The translations under genes were made by a program, and so were the position numbers. The notes beneath the pieces were generated by a model that worked only from the letters and a program-made list of their open reading frames with translations, did no database searches and was not told where the DNA came from. 64,000 nucleotides of DNA from Candidatus Endowatersipora endosymbiont of Watersipora subatra (lineage in GTDB: Bacteria > Pseudomonadota > Alphaproteobacteria > Rhizobiales > Rhizobiaceae), in assembly GCF_964026585.1 (NCBI RefSeq), contig NZ_OZ032160.1, positions 1 to 64,000 of the forward strand. Direction: 5' to 3'. Shown one piece after another: positions 38,406 to 49,948 of this stretch (position 1 is its first letter; each line of letters starts with the position of its first letter).

Positions 38406-40307
38406 TCATAATCTATGTCCTAATTTAAGGACCTTCTCAATTGATTTTAGATTATAGTTAACATCGTATTGTGAATGAAGATGACCAATCATCTGTGTGA
38501 TCAAGTCGTTTGCAGCGCTCTGATGTGCCCGTGTAATCTCATGGTTAAGAGACTCATTCCTTTCAGAGTTCCATTTCTTTCTTTCAGCAACTATAATGAT
38601 CATTTTTGAGCCTGGATCTAAGCCATCGGCTATAGTAACAGACTCAATGTCTTTGCTAAAACCTACTCTTACTGCAGTTTTCGGAAATCCTTCTTCCTGA
38701 TCAGAACGGCGTAGAAATCCCGTTTGTTTAACTTCTATGTCTAGTTCATCAGCAATAGAAATAATTTCAAATTTGTCTTCCTTTGATAAACGCTCTTTTA
38801 ATTCATTTGTTTTTTTCGAAACTGCGATGAGAATCTGTTTTTTCCTCCAATCATCTGCTACCTTTTCTTTGACTTCATTTAACTTTCGGTCATGGGCAGG
38901 AATGATTTCTTCTACTTCGTACCAAACAAAGCCAGATTCACCATAATTCAGTGGACTGAATTGTTCTCTAATATTAGCTTGAAAAGCTTTTCGAAGGAGA
39001 TCTTTAAATACTGGTATACCTTCAATAAATTCTGAATTCAGATCTTGCCCATTCCGATCAACAGCTTCTATTACGCGAACGTCTAGACCATTTTTCTCAG
39101 CGGCTTCTTCCAAAGAAGACCCCATGGCACGCATATCTTCGATGTTTTCTTGAATCAAAATCATTAAATCAGATGCTCTTCTTAAAGCTATTTTTTTACG
39201 GATACTGTCTTTAACCAACTCTATAATGCTAACCCGAGCAGGTATAACTTTAGCAACACGAACAATTGTTGGACCAAAAGGACCGTCAATAATAGAACTG
39301 ACTGTCCCAGGTTCTAAATTGAAGGCAGATTTGCTAATCATATTTGGCAACTGACTAGCTTCGACGACTCCAACATCTACATCACTTAGTTTTAAATTAT
39401 TTTCTCTGAGCATTGTTTCAAAAGATAAACCAGAATTGAGTGATTTCAGTGCCGTTTCGGCTGTTTTAAGAGAAGGAAAGGTGACTTGCTGTACGTGTCT
39501 TTTCTCAGCTGTTTCATAATCAGCTTTGTGACTGTGATAATAAGATTTGATACTATCATCAGTAACGTTTTGTTGATGGATGAAGTCTTCTGGTTGTATA
39601 GAAAGTATGCTCAATTTCCGGAGTTCGGGAGCTGCATATTTCTTTTTCTCTTTTTCAAAGTAGGTTTCCAGTATTTGATCATTTGGTTTATTGGGGTGTT
39701 TTACCACTTGTTCTGTTATCGTCACGTAAGAAAATTTTCGTTCCTCATTGAGATAAGAACTCAATGCTTTCTCAAAAGCAGTAGGTAATATTTTTCCTGA
39801 AGTCAGTGCTGCAGTCAGTTGGGTCCGAAGAGCAATAGAATTTTGATGAACTAGAAAATCATTTTCGTTCACTCGAGCATGAAGCATGGCAGACTTGAAT
39901 CTTTGCGCATTGAATTTACCTTTTGAATCCTGAAAGGCTTGATTCTCAGCTAAAAGACGGGCTGTTGTTCTTTCTGAAATGGAAAGACCATTAACACGGC
40001 AAAATTCATCAAGTACAGAAGATGCAATCACTTCACTCAAAGCATGGTATTCTAGACCTAATGAGCGCTCCTGTTCTCTCGTCAAGGTTTTGCCCATTTT
40101 TTGCTCAATCATACTAAGGGTTCTTTGGTATGAAAAAAGGAAATCTTCCCTTGAGATGTTAGTATCTCCGACATGGCCAATTGTATATTGATTAGGATCA
40201 TTGAGTACAAGGCCTGATAGACTCCATGCGCAAAAACTTAACAAGAAAAAAAGAAGGATGATTTTGGTAATCCAACCACCAATAAATGAACGCAACGCTT
40301 CAAGCAT
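38406..40307 (-). CDS. ppiD: PpiD-like periplasmic peptidyl-prolyl isomerase / chaperone
   Basis: This membrane-anchored SurA-type folding factor has 633 residues from the ATG at 40307; the frame is open further upstream to 40394, but that part does not look like the family. After LRSFIGGWITK a single membrane anchor (about residues 12-34) leads to a SurA_N domain, an incomplete parvulin-like PPIase domain (around 240-340) and a long helical C-terminal region. Its neighbours tpiA-secG-pyrG are the standard rhizobial ones. It likely helps secreted proteins leaving the Sec channel. Catalytic PPIase activity is uncertain because the parvulin part is divergent. Confidence 0.88.
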   Translation of the reverse strand: MLEALRSFIGGWITKIILLFFLLSFCAWSLSGLVLNDPNQYTIGHVGDTNISREDFLFSYQRTLSMIEQKMGKTLTREQERSLGLEYHALSEVIASSVLDEFCRVNGLSISERTTARLLAENQAFQDSKGKFNAQRFKSAMLHARVNENDFLVHQNSIALRTQLTAALTSGKILPTAFEKALSSYLNEERKFSYVTITEQVVKHPNKPNDQILETYFEKEKKKYAAPELRKLSILSIQPEDFIHQQNVTDDSIKSYYHSHKADYETAEKRHVQQVTFPSLKTAETALKSLNSGLSFETMLRENNLKLSDVDVGVVEASQLPNMISKSAFNLEPGTVSSIIDGPFGPTIVRVAKVIPARVSIIELVKDSIRKKIALRRASDLMILIQENIEDMRAMGSSLEEAAEKNGLDVRVIEAVDRNGQDLNSEFIEGIPVFKDLLRKAFQANIREQFSPLNYGESGFVWYEVEEIIPAHDRKLNEVKEKVADDWRKKQILIAVSKKTNELKERLSKEDKFEIISIADELDIEVKQTGFLRRSDQEEGFPKTAVRVGFSKDIESVTIADGLDPGSKMIIIVAERKKWNSERNESLNHEITRAHQSAANDLITQMIGHLHSQYDVNYNLKSIEKVLKLGHRL

Positions 40308-40478
40308 AGATCGATTCCCGATTGTTGAGATTTGTATTAGGAATTTAAAGGATAAATTCAATTCTATCTGGTTATAGCATATTGATTTTCTCACCGTAGT
40401 AGTAGGTCATCACGGTGTATTGAAATTGTCGTCATGATTCCTAATATATTATTCCTATCTATTAGAATCGAGGACCAT

Positions 40479-41258
40479 ATGACACCGGATTTAAAACCAC
40501 TCATCGTGGGTAACTGGAAAATGAACGGTGACCGTGATCAACTAGATCAATTAGCTATCTTAGCTCATAGAATCAGTCATGAATTCCAACAGTCTGTTGA
40601 CGTTGTGGTTTGTCCCCCTGCTACTCTGCTTTACGTCGCGAAAACGATAAGCGAAGGATCTCCTTTGATGGTAGGGGCGCAGGATTGTCATAATGAAGCA
40701 ACAGGCGCACACACAGGAGATATTTCTGCTGAAATGATTGCAGATTGCCTAGCAGAGTTTTGTATCGTGGGTCATTCGGAGCGGCGTAATAATCACCGAG
40801 AGACGAATTCTCATGTTGCAGGAAAAGTCAAAGCTTGTTGGAGGGCTGGGTTAGCATCAATAGTTTGTATAGGAGAAACAAAAGCACAGTATGACGCTTG
40901 TGAGGTAGATATGATCATTACAAAGCAAATTACTGATTCAATTCCTGAAGGTGCAACAGAAAAAGATACCATCATTGCTTATGAACCCTTTTGGGCAATT
41001 GGTTCTACTAAGATACCAAGTCTTAAGTCTCTCAAAGAGATTCATGCCTTAATTCGTGATATACTGGTGAGGCGCTTTGGCGACCATGGATTACGGATCA
41101 GAATCTTATATGGTGGTTCTGTAAGACCAGAGAATGCAACTGAATTATTATCAATTCAAAATGTAAATGGTGCCCTGGTCGGAGGGGCGAGTCTCCAAAC
41201 CGCTGACTTTCTAGCTATATGTCAATCTTGCCAATCATTAGTTCGGAATCATTATTGA
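40479..41258 (+). CDS. tpiA: Triose-phosphate isomerase
   Basis: TpiA interconverts dihydroxyacetone phosphate and glyceraldehyde 3-phosphate. From the ATG at 40479, preceded by GAGG at a five-base distance, it has 259 residues; an upstream ATG at 40434 is less likely. Visible are the substrate lysine in GNWKMNG (Lys14), GHSERR with the electrophilic His, catalytic Glu in AYEPFWAIG and the phosphate-binding loop YGGSVRPEN. The gene is intact and divergent from ppiD. Confidence 0.96.
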   Translation: MTPDLKPLIVGNWKMNGDRDQLDQLAILAHRISHEFQQSVDVVVCPPATLLYVAKTISEGSPLMVGAQDCHNEATGAHTGDISAEMIADCLAEFCIVGHSERRNNHRETNSHVAGKVKACWRAGLASIVCIGETKAQYDACEVDMIITKQITDSIPEGATEKDTIIAYEPFWAIGSTKIPSLKSLKEIHALIRDILVRRFGDHGLRIRILYGGSVRPENATELLSIQNVNGALVGGASLQTADFLAICQSCQSLVRNHY

Positions 41259-41332
41259 GTTTAACCTCACTTATCTCTTGGAATTTTATAAGAAATAGTT
41301 AGAGTAATAGGTTCGTTGTTCGGATTTTTATT

Positions 41333-41647
41333 ATGCAAACAGTACTTATTGTTGTTCATGTCACGTTTGTTTTAGCTCTGATACTGCTAGTTTTGCTCCA
41401 GCCTTCAGAAGGAGGCGCTTTCACAATTAGCAGTGGTGGTGGATTCTGTTCCGCCCGAAGCGTTAGTAATGCGCTAACAAAAACGACGGTGATATTGGCT
41501 ATTGGATTCTTCCTTACATCAGTTAGTTTAGGTATTCTTTCTCAGTCCAATAACAGAATCTCCAATATTGTTAAGCAAGCTGTTAGCATGGACTCGACAG
41601 ATCTTCCTTCTGAACCTGAACAAGAAAAGAAGACTAAAGAAAATTAG
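41333..41647 (+). CDS. secG: Preprotein translocase subunit SecG
   Basis: SecG is a small inner-membrane part of the SecYEG channel. The 104 residues begin with the typical first membrane helix (VLIVVHVTFVLALILLVLLQ) followed by the conserved PSEGGAF and a glycine-serine rich turn. A second helix (about residues 52-75) and a charged C-terminal tail follow. It is placed between tpiA and pyrG as in other alphaproteobacteria. Confidence 0.94.
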   Translation: MQTVLIVVHVTFVLALILLVLLQPSEGGAFTISSGGGFCSARSVSNALTKTTVILAIGFFLTSVSLGILSQSNNRISNIVKQAVSMDSTDLPSEPEQEKKTKEN

Positions 41648-41701
41648 GGTATCTACTGGTTTTCAGTTCCATCCCTTCACTCAATCTTGGTAAAATAATA
41701 G

Positions 41702-43384
<1,683 letters not shown>

Positions 43385-43495
43385 TCCACGGTTGACTTTA
43401 CTTCATGCTAGAGTTCTTGTAAGTTTATTAACTCGATCTTTATCTTTGTCTTTACACACTTGTAGAGTAAGTGTTGTCATTACTATCGTAATTTT

Positions 43496-46321
43496 ATGCT
43501 TGAGAAAACCTATGATCATGCCGTTTTAGAGGCGTGGATTGACAAGTTATGGGAAGATAAAAATGCCTTTTCTGCTGGTGTTGGTGCGGAGGAAGGCTCT
43601 GTCCCTTATAGTATTGTCATACCTCCACCAAATGTCACTGGATCTTTGCATATAGGACATGCTCTTAATAATACTTTACAGGATATTTTAATCAGATTTG
43701 AGCGAATGCGCGGTAGAAATGTTCTTTGGCAACCGGGTATGGATCATGCTGGCATTGCGACTCAAATGGTTGTTGAGCGACAACTCATTGAGCAAAAAGA
43801 ACCGAATCGACAAGATATGGGTCGTGAGAAGTTTGTTCAGCGGATCTGGGAATGGAAGGAAGAATCCGGGGGAACGATCTTCAAGCAACTGAAAAGACTT
43901 GGTGCTTCCTGCGACTGGTCTCGTGAGCGCTTTACGATGGATGAAGGGTTATCAAAGGCTGTTCTTGAAGTTTTTGTCCGTCTTTATGATGAAGGTCTCA
44001 TCTATCGTGGGAAGCGATTGGTGAATTGGGATCCCCAATTGGAGACTGCAATTTCTGATCTTGAAGTAGAGAATGTAGAAGTTGATGCTCATATGTGGCA
44101 TTTCAAATACCTATTATCTGATGGTGAAACTTATGAATATATTGAGAGAGATAAAGATGGCATGTTAATTTCGCGTGAAATGCGCAATTATATCTCGGTT
44201 GCAACCACTCGTCCGGAAACCATTTTGGGAGATGGAGCAATTGCTGTTCACCCCTTAGATGATCGTTATGCTCCTATTATCGGTAAACTTTGCCAAATTC
44301 CGGTGGGGCCTAAGGATCATCGTCGTCTGATCCCGATCATCACCGATAACTATCCAGACCGCCATTTTGGATCCGGTGCTATGAAAATTACCGGCGCACA
44401 TGACTTTAATGACTACATCGTAGCTCATCGTAACAATATACCTATGTATCGGTTAATGGATGTAAGCGGAAAAATGCGTAGTGATGGATTCACCTATGAA
44501 GAAGAGATAGAAAAAGCAGAAAATTTAGTTAAGAAGGGTGGAATTATTGATACTTCTTATGTTGATTCGATCAACCTTGTTCCCGATATTTATCGAGGTC
44601 TAAATCGTTTTGCTGCACGAGAACAGATAGTTTCAGATATCGATGCAGAAGGCCTACTCATCATGCGTGAGGACAAAAAAATGATGCAACCTTTAGGTGA
44701 CCGATCCAAGGTTGTTATTGAGCCCATGTTGACTGATCAATGGTTTGTTGATGCACCAACTTTGGCTCAGCCAGCAATTGATTCTGTTAAAGAAGGACGC
44801 ACTCGATTTTTACCAAAAAATTGGGAACAAACTTACTTTGATTGGATGGAAAATATTCAGCCTTGGTGTATATCGCGTCAGCTATGGTGGGGTCATAGAA
44901 TTCCAGCTTGGTATGGCCCAGACGGTACAATATTTGTTACGAAAACTGAAGGTGAAGCATTGGAGAAGGCCCGACGGAGCTATGGTAAAGATGTTGACCT
45001 CAAGCGTGATGAAAATGTCCTGGATACCTGGTTTTCGTCTGCTCTGTGGCCTTTTACTGCTTTGGGTTGGCCTGATAAAACAAAAGAATTGACAACATAT
45101 TATCAAACCGATGTTCTGATTACTGCCTTTGATATCATCTTCTTCTGGGTAGCAAGGATGATGATGATGGCTCTTTATTTTATGAAGGATGATAAAGGAC
45201 ATTCTATCGAGCCTTTTCATACTGTTTATATTCATGCTCTCGTGCGTGATAAAAACGGAAAAAAAATGTCAAAATCAAAGGGTAATGTTATAGATCCTCT
45301 TGTTTTGATGGATGAATATGGTGCTGATGCCTTACGCTTCACTCTCGCAATTATGGCTGCGAAGGGAAGAGACATAAAACTCGATACAGCAAGGGTTTCC
45401 GGATATCGCAATTTTTGTACAAAACTTTGGAATGCTGCGCGGTTTGCTGAAATAAATGGAGTGAAACAAAATATAAATTTTCAACCCAATGATTGTAAAC
45501 AAACAATTAATCGATGGATATTGACGGAACTCTCAACACTCTCGGAAAAAGTGACGAACACTATTGAAAATTATCGTTTCAATGATGCTTCTAGCAATGC
45601 CTACCGGTTTGTCTGGAATACATTTTGTGACTGGTATCTTGAAATGTTGAAACCGATTCTAAATGGTAGAGATCAAGGAGCCAAAGAAGAATCTCAAGAA
45701 ACTCTATCTTATGTTCTTGATAAAATTTATAAGATTCTTCATCCTTTCATGCCCTTTATAACCGAGGCATTGTGGAGTCAAAAACAGAATCCGACTTTAC
45801 TTTGCCATTCTAAATGGCCAAGTGAGTCGATTAAAGATGATTCTGCTGTTGAAGAGATGAATTGGGTTATTGATCTCATCTCTCAGATTCGAGCCATTCG
45901 ATCAGAGATGAAGATTAAGGCAAATCTTCCATTGCAGTTAGTGATCACGAGGGCCTATGAAAAGACTAAAAGACGGTTGAAGGCGCATGAGTCAGCGATT
46001 AAATGTCTAGCCAAGATTGAAAATATGAAGTTTGAGGATTTCTCTCCTCAAGGAGGAGTACAAATCATTATCGGTGAAGCGACGATCTGCTTAATAGTTG
46101 AAGGTGCGGTTGATTTAAGTAAAGAAATGGTCCGAATACACAAGGAAATTTGTTTTTTTGATCAGGCAATCAGATGTTTGTCAAGTAAACTTGAAGATAA
46201 TCAATTTATCAAATATGCACCAGCTGTTGTTATTCAGGAAAACCGTGATCGACTGACTGAGTTTAAGAAAAAACTCGACAAATCGAAAGAGGCCCTCGTA
46301 CGCTTGAGAAATTTTTCATAG
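43496..46321 (+). CDS. valS: Valyl-tRNA synthetase
   Basis: This class I synthetase charges tRNA-Val. The 941 residues have PPPNVTGSLHIGHALNNTLQ with the HIGH box, the editing-domain TTRPETILGDGAIAV block, the KMSKSKGNVIDP box and the C-terminal coiled-coil tail (about residues 870-941). A tRNA-Val(GAC) gene is at 24365. It starts 111 bases after pyrG and is followed by clpP at 83 bases. Confidence 0.97.
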   Translation: MLEKTYDHAVLEAWIDKLWEDKNAFSAGVGAEEGSVPYSIVIPPPNVTGSLHIGHALNNTLQDILIRFERMRGRNVLWQPGMDHAGIATQMVVERQLIEQKEPNRQDMGREKFVQRIWEWKEESGGTIFKQLKRLGASCDWSRERFTMDEGLSKAVLEVFVRLYDEGLIYRGKRLVNWDPQLETAISDLEVENVEVDAHMWHFKYLLSDGETYEYIERDKDGMLISREMRNYISVATTRPETILGDGAIAVHPLDDRYAPIIGKLCQIPVGPKDHRRLIPIITDNYPDRHFGSGAMKITGAHDFNDYIVAHRNNIPMYRLMDVSGKMRSDGFTYEEEIEKAENLVKKGGIIDTSYVDSINLVPDIYRGLNRFAAREQIVSDIDAEGLLIMREDKKMMQPLGDRSKVVIEPMLTDQWFVDAPTLAQPAIDSVKEGRTRFLPKNWEQTYFDWMENIQPWCISRQLWWGHRIPAWYGPDGTIFVTKTEGEALEKARRSYGKDVDLKRDENVLDTWFSSALWPFTALGWPDKTKELTTYYQTDVLITAFDIIFFWVARMMMMALYFMKDDKGHSIEPFHTVYIHALVRDKNGKKMSKSKGNVIDPLVLMDEYGADALRFTLAIMAAKGRDIKLDTARVSGYRNFCTKLWNAARFAEINGVKQNINFQPNDCKQTINRWILTELSTLSEKVTNTIENYRFNDASSNAYRFVWNTFCDWYLEMLKPILNGRDQGAKEESQETLSYVLDKIYKILHPFMPFITEALWSQKQNPTLLCHSKWPSESIKDDSAVEEMNWVIDLISQIRAIRSEMKIKANLPLQLVITRAYEKTKRRLKAHESAIKCLAKIENMKFEDFSPQGGVQIIIGEATICLIVEGAVDLSKEMVRIHKEICFFDQAIRCLSSKLEDNQFIKYAPAVVIQENRDRLTEFKKKLDKSKEALVRLRNFS

Positions 46322-46404
46322 AAATCAAGCTTTTTACTTTTTTGTTGATTCATCTATTTTATATCGTCTGTTAGTGAATCGATTCTTTTTACGGAAGGTA
46401 TCCT

Positions 46405-47040
46405 ATGCAGAATCCAATGAAAACAGCGATGAACCTTGTACCGATGGTCATTGAACAAACTCACAAAGGCGAAAGAGCCTATGATATTTTTTCCCGTTTG
46501 TTAAAAGAACGTATTATTTTTATTACTGGTCCTATAGAGGACGGTATGGCTGTTCTAGTTTGCGCGCAGCTTCTTTACCTTGAAGCCGATAATCCTAAAA
46601 AAGAAATTTCTCTTTATATCAATTCTCCAGGTGGTGTTGTTACGTCTGGTATGGCGATTTACGATACGATGCAGTTTATCAAGCCTTCTGTTCTAACACT
46701 ATGCATTGGCCAAGCCGCTTCGATGGCATCATTACTCTTGACATCTGGGGCCCCTGGCATGCGATTTGCATTACCAAATGCGCGAATTCTCTTGCACCAG
46801 CCTTCTGGTGGGTTTCATGGTCAGGCTTCAGATATTGAAAGGCATGCTCAAGATATCATGAGATTGAAACGACATCTCAATGAAATCTATGTTAAGCATA
46901 CAGGTAAAGACTATGAAACAATTGAAGCCACTCTGGACAGAGATTACTTCATGACTTCTGATGAATCTAAAGAATTTGGTATTATCGATAGTGTGATAAA
47001 TACACGGGGAGAAATTGAAAGGTCCGGTGACGCATCCTAA
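46405..47040 (+). CDS. clpP: ATP-dependent Clp protease proteolytic subunit
   Basis: ClpP forms the tetradecameric proteolytic chamber used by ClpX. The 211 residues carry the catalytic triad: Ser in [11 protein letters not shown], His in [11 protein letters not shown] and Asp in LDRDYFM. The N-terminal block [17 protein letters not shown] is typical. clpX lies 157 bases downstream. In alphaproteobacteria ClpXP clears CtrA and other cell-cycle factors, and the adaptor regulator CpdR is coded in the same window. An ACGGAAGG ribosome-binding site precedes the ATG. Confidence 0.97.
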   Translation: MQNPMKTAMNLVPMVIEQTHKGERAYDIFSRLLKERIIFITGPIEDGMAVLVCAQLLYLEADNPKKEISLYINSPGGVVTSGMAIYDTMQFIKPSVLTLCIGQAASMASLLLTSGAPGMRFALPNARILLHQPSGGFHGQASDIERHAQDIMRLKRHLNEIYVKHTGKDYETIEATLDRDYFMTSDESKEFGIIDSVINTRGEIERSGDAS

Positions 47041-47197
47041 AAATCTCTTTAAAACTTTACATTAAGAAATAGTCCTAATCTTACTAAGAGATTGCATCGG
47101 TTTTGGCTGTTTTCATTTTTTAAATGGCTTTATGTAGATGTCTAAGATTTAGGGTTGAAGTAAGAATGGACGATTGGTGTCCGATCAGGGTAAATTA

Positions 47198-48475
47198 ATG
47201 AGCAAAGTTTCCGGTGCAGGTGTTGATTCTAAGAATACTCTTTATTGTTCATTTTGTGGGAAAAATCAGCAAGAGGTTCGTAAACTTATTGCAGGGCCAA
47301 CGGTCTTTATCTGTGATGAATGTATTGAATTGTGCATGGATATTATACGTGAAGAGAACAAGGCTTCAATGGTAAAATTGAGTGAAGGAACGCCCACTCC
47401 GCAAGAGATTTTAGATGTATTGGATGATTATGTAATTGGCCAGCTACATGCAAAGCGGGTTTTATCTGTGGCTGTTCATAACCATTACAAACGGTTAAAT
47501 CACTCTTTCGAGAGTGACGATGTTGAGCTTTCCAAATCCAATATTATGCTCATTGGCCCTACTGGTTGTGGTAAAACACTACTTGCTCAGACATTGGCTC
47601 GTATTTTGGATGTCCCCTTTACTATGGCTGATGCGACTACATTGACTGAAGCTGGCTATGTTGGCGAGGATGTCGAAAATATTATTTTAAAACTTCTTCA
47701 GTCTACTGACTATAATGTTGAACGTGCTCAGCGTGGTATTGTCTATATCGACGAGGTTGATAAAATTTCTCGGAAATCTGATAATCCGTCGATTACTCGT
47801 GATGTTTCTGGTGAGGGTGTTCAGCAAGCGTTGTTAAAGATTATGGAAGGTACCGTTGCCTCGGTTCCTCCACAAGGGGGACGAAAACACCCACAACAGG
47901 AATTTCTTCAGGTTGATACCACCGATATCCTTTTTATTTGTGGTGGTGCTTTTACGGATCTAGATAAAATCATTTCCGATCGTGGTTCCAAGACTGGTAT
48001 TGGCTTTAATGCAAATGTCGAAAATCCTGAAGATCGAAAGATCGGTGAACTATTTAAGGAGCTTGAGCCAGAAGACTTAGTCCGTTTTGGTTTGATTCCG
48101 GAATTTATTGGCCGAATTCCTGTATTAGCAACCCTTGAAGATTTAGATGAAAATGCGCTTATACGCATTCTCTCTGAACCCAAAAATGCTCTCGTTAAAC
48201 AATATCAGAGTTTATTTGATATGGAAGGAGTCAAACTTTCTTTTCAGGAAGATGCGCTTCGGGCAATCGCTAAAAAAGCAATCATACGAAAAACAGGTGC
48301 GCGTGGTTTACGTTCAATTATCGAGGCTATTCTCCTTGAAACGATGTTCGATTTACCAACTCTTGAAGGAGTCGAGGAAGTTGTCATTTCAGAAGAGGTG
48401 GTAAATGGAAATCACCCGCCTCTCTATATATACATCGACAAGACAATGGACGAACAAACTGCCGAAAGTGCCTAG
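47198..48475 (+). CDS. clpX: ATP-dependent Clp protease ATP-binding subunit ClpX
   Basis: ClpX is the AAA+ unfoldase partner of ClpP. The ATG at 47198 gives 425 residues and the normal N-terminus; a TTG frame from 47174 is longer by eight residues. The zinc-binding domain has CSFCGKNQ and CDECIELC, the Walker A is [15 protein letters not shown], the Walker [11 protein letters not shown], and the pore and sensor segments with [13 protein letters not shown] follow. The lon and hupB genes that usually follow are absent; the stop overlaps the convergent DUF2842 gene by four bases. Confidence 0.97.
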   Translation: MSKVSGAGVDSKNTLYCSFCGKNQQEVRKLIAGPTVFICDECIELCMDIIREENKASMVKLSEGTPTPQEILDVLDDYVIGQLHAKRVLSVAVHNHYKRLNHSFESDDVELSKSNIMLIGPTGCGKTLLAQTLARILDVPFTMADATTLTEAGYVGEDVENIILKLLQSTDYNVERAQRGIVYIDEVDKISRKSDNPSITRDVSGEGVQQALLKIMEGTVASVPPQGGRKHPQQEFLQVDTTDILFICGGAFTDLDKIISDRGSKTGIGFNANVENPEDRKIGELFKELEPEDLVRFGLIPEFIGRIPVLATLEDLDENALIRILSEPKNALVKQYQSLFDMEGVKLSFQEDALRAIAKKAIIRKTGARGLRSIIEAILLETMFDLPTLEGVEEVVISEEVVNGNHPPLYIYIDKTMDEQTAESA

Positions 48476-48720
48476 CCTAGGTCTCTGTGCCTATGAAAAT
48501 CTACATTTTCTGTTGACATCCATTTAATAATGGCCATTGCAGGAATCAACCATAAGCTGCCGCTAAAGAAGAAATATGCTAGATGTGCATACCAAGGGGC
48601 TTCAGCTAAGGTTGCTGAGGCCACGGTAACCGCTATCAATGAATAAATAATGATCAAAAAAATGATTAAAAATGTACCCAACATTTTTTTTATGTGTATC
48701 GGTAATGTGTAACGCATCAA
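48472..48720 (-). CDS. DUF2842 small membrane protein
   Basis: This protein of 82 residues (or about 70 if it starts at the internal Met13) has two predicted membrane helices and the motif [12 protein letters not shown] near the end. That matches the alphaproteobacterial DUF2842 family, normally coded next to the heme A synthase gene as here. Function is unknown; the constant neighbour hints at a link with cytochrome oxidase or respiratory membrane proteins. It overlaps the clpX stop by four bases. Confidence 0.75.
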   Translation of the reverse strand: MMRYTLPIHIKKMLGTFLIIFLIIIYSLIAVTVASATLAEAPWYAHLAYFFFSGSLWLIPAMAIIKWMSTENVDFHRHRDLG

Positions 48721-48853
48721 GTAACGATTTGTTATTGGATTCTGGAATAGAATTCAGTCTAGCGAAAAAATCATATAGAATATAGCCATTCTTGACAATT
48801 TTTTGTTTTGTCATGTGTTGCAAAAATGGGGGATCTTTTAAGAGAAAAATGGG

Positions 48854-49948
48854 ATGATATTCTATCAATTTTTTGTTTACAAATTTCGAAAAAAGAGCTT
48901 AATTAACAGAATTTTGCCAGTACGGATCTGGCTTTACTCTATTGCGATTCTTGTGTCGATTATGATTGTGGTAGGTGGAGCGACTCGATTGACTGATTCT
49001 GGTTTGTCTATCACAGAATGGGCTCCTCTGAGTGGCATCATTCCTCCTCTTTCTCTTTCTGACTGGTTAGAAGAGTTTGAAAAATATCAAACTACTACGG
49101 AATTTAAGACAATCAATAATCTGATAACACTAGATGAATTCAAATCAATCTACTGGTGGGAGTGGACGCACCGATTCCTCGGCCGTTTTATTGGTTGTTT
49201 GGTCGTTATTCCTATGATGATTTTTTGGGTTTCGGGTCATTTGAATCATTGGTTGAAACTTAGATTGATCTTTTTGCTTTTTTTAGGATCACTTCAGGGA
49301 GTCATCGGATGGTGGATGGTTGAATCTGGGCTTTTCGGTCAGGTTGACGTCAGTCATTTACGCTTGGCGGTTCATTTGACCTTAGCATGCCTTGTTCTTT
49401 CTTTAACAATCTGGTTAGCACAATCAGTTGATGTGTATTCTTGGAATCCTGTTTTGAGTAATTTAGTTTTGGGCTTTGTTTTATTATTCATGATATTTGT
49501 TCAAATCTTTTTAGGTGGTTTGGTTGCAGGATTGGATGCAGGCATGTCCTATAATACTTGGCCATTGATGAATGGTAATTTTTTTCCTCAAGATCTGTGG
49601 TCAACCAATTTAAGAGACGATCTCACTTGGATAGATAATATAGCTATTGTGCAATTTTTACATCGTTTAACCTCTTACTTTATCTTTATTCTTTCTTTGA
49701 TTCATGTTTTGCAATTAAAGTGTCGCAATATGAAATTAATCCATGTTCGCCGTTGCTGGGGGATTGTCTTTCTTATTTTAATTCAGGTTCTATTGGGTAT
49801 TGTAACTCTTGTATCCCAAGTACCAATAGAAGCCGCTTTACTACATCAATTGGGGGCCATCATCATCATAGCATTTTTAACCGTCCATCTTCATGCATTA
49901 TCTTCTGATAACCCCAGTCTCCTAAAGCAGTCAAATGGATCATTCTAG
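48854..49948 (+). CDS. ctaA: Heme A synthase (CtaA/Cox15, type 2)
   Basis: Heme A synthase oxidises heme O to heme A for aa3-type cytochrome oxidase. The 364-residue protein has about eight membrane segments. Family hallmarks are GGATRLTDSGLSITEWAPL, the heme-ligand His in WEWTHRFLGR, HLRLAVHLTLA, the LDAGMSYNTWPLMNG block and the later FLHRLTSY and LLHQLGA histidines. Presence of this enzyme implies an aa3 oxidase elsewhere in the genome. It overlaps recJ by 14 bases. Confidence 0.94.
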   Translation: MIFYQFFVYKFRKKSLINRILPVRIWLYSIAILVSIMIVVGGATRLTDSGLSITEWAPLSGIIPPLSLSDWLEEFEKYQTTTEFKTINNLITLDEFKSIYWWEWTHRFLGRFIGCLVVIPMMIFWVSGHLNHWLKLRLIFLLFLGSLQGVIGWWMVESGLFGQVDVSHLRLAVHLTLACLVLSLTIWLAQSVDVYSWNPVLSNLVLGFVLLFMIFVQIFLGGLVAGLDAGMSYNTWPLMNGNFFPQDLWSTNLRDDLTWIDNIAIVQFLHRLTSYFIFILSLIHVLQLKCRNMKLIHVRRCWGIVFLILIQVLLGIVTLVSQVPIEAALLHQLGAIIIIAFLTVHLHALSSDNPSLLKQSNGSF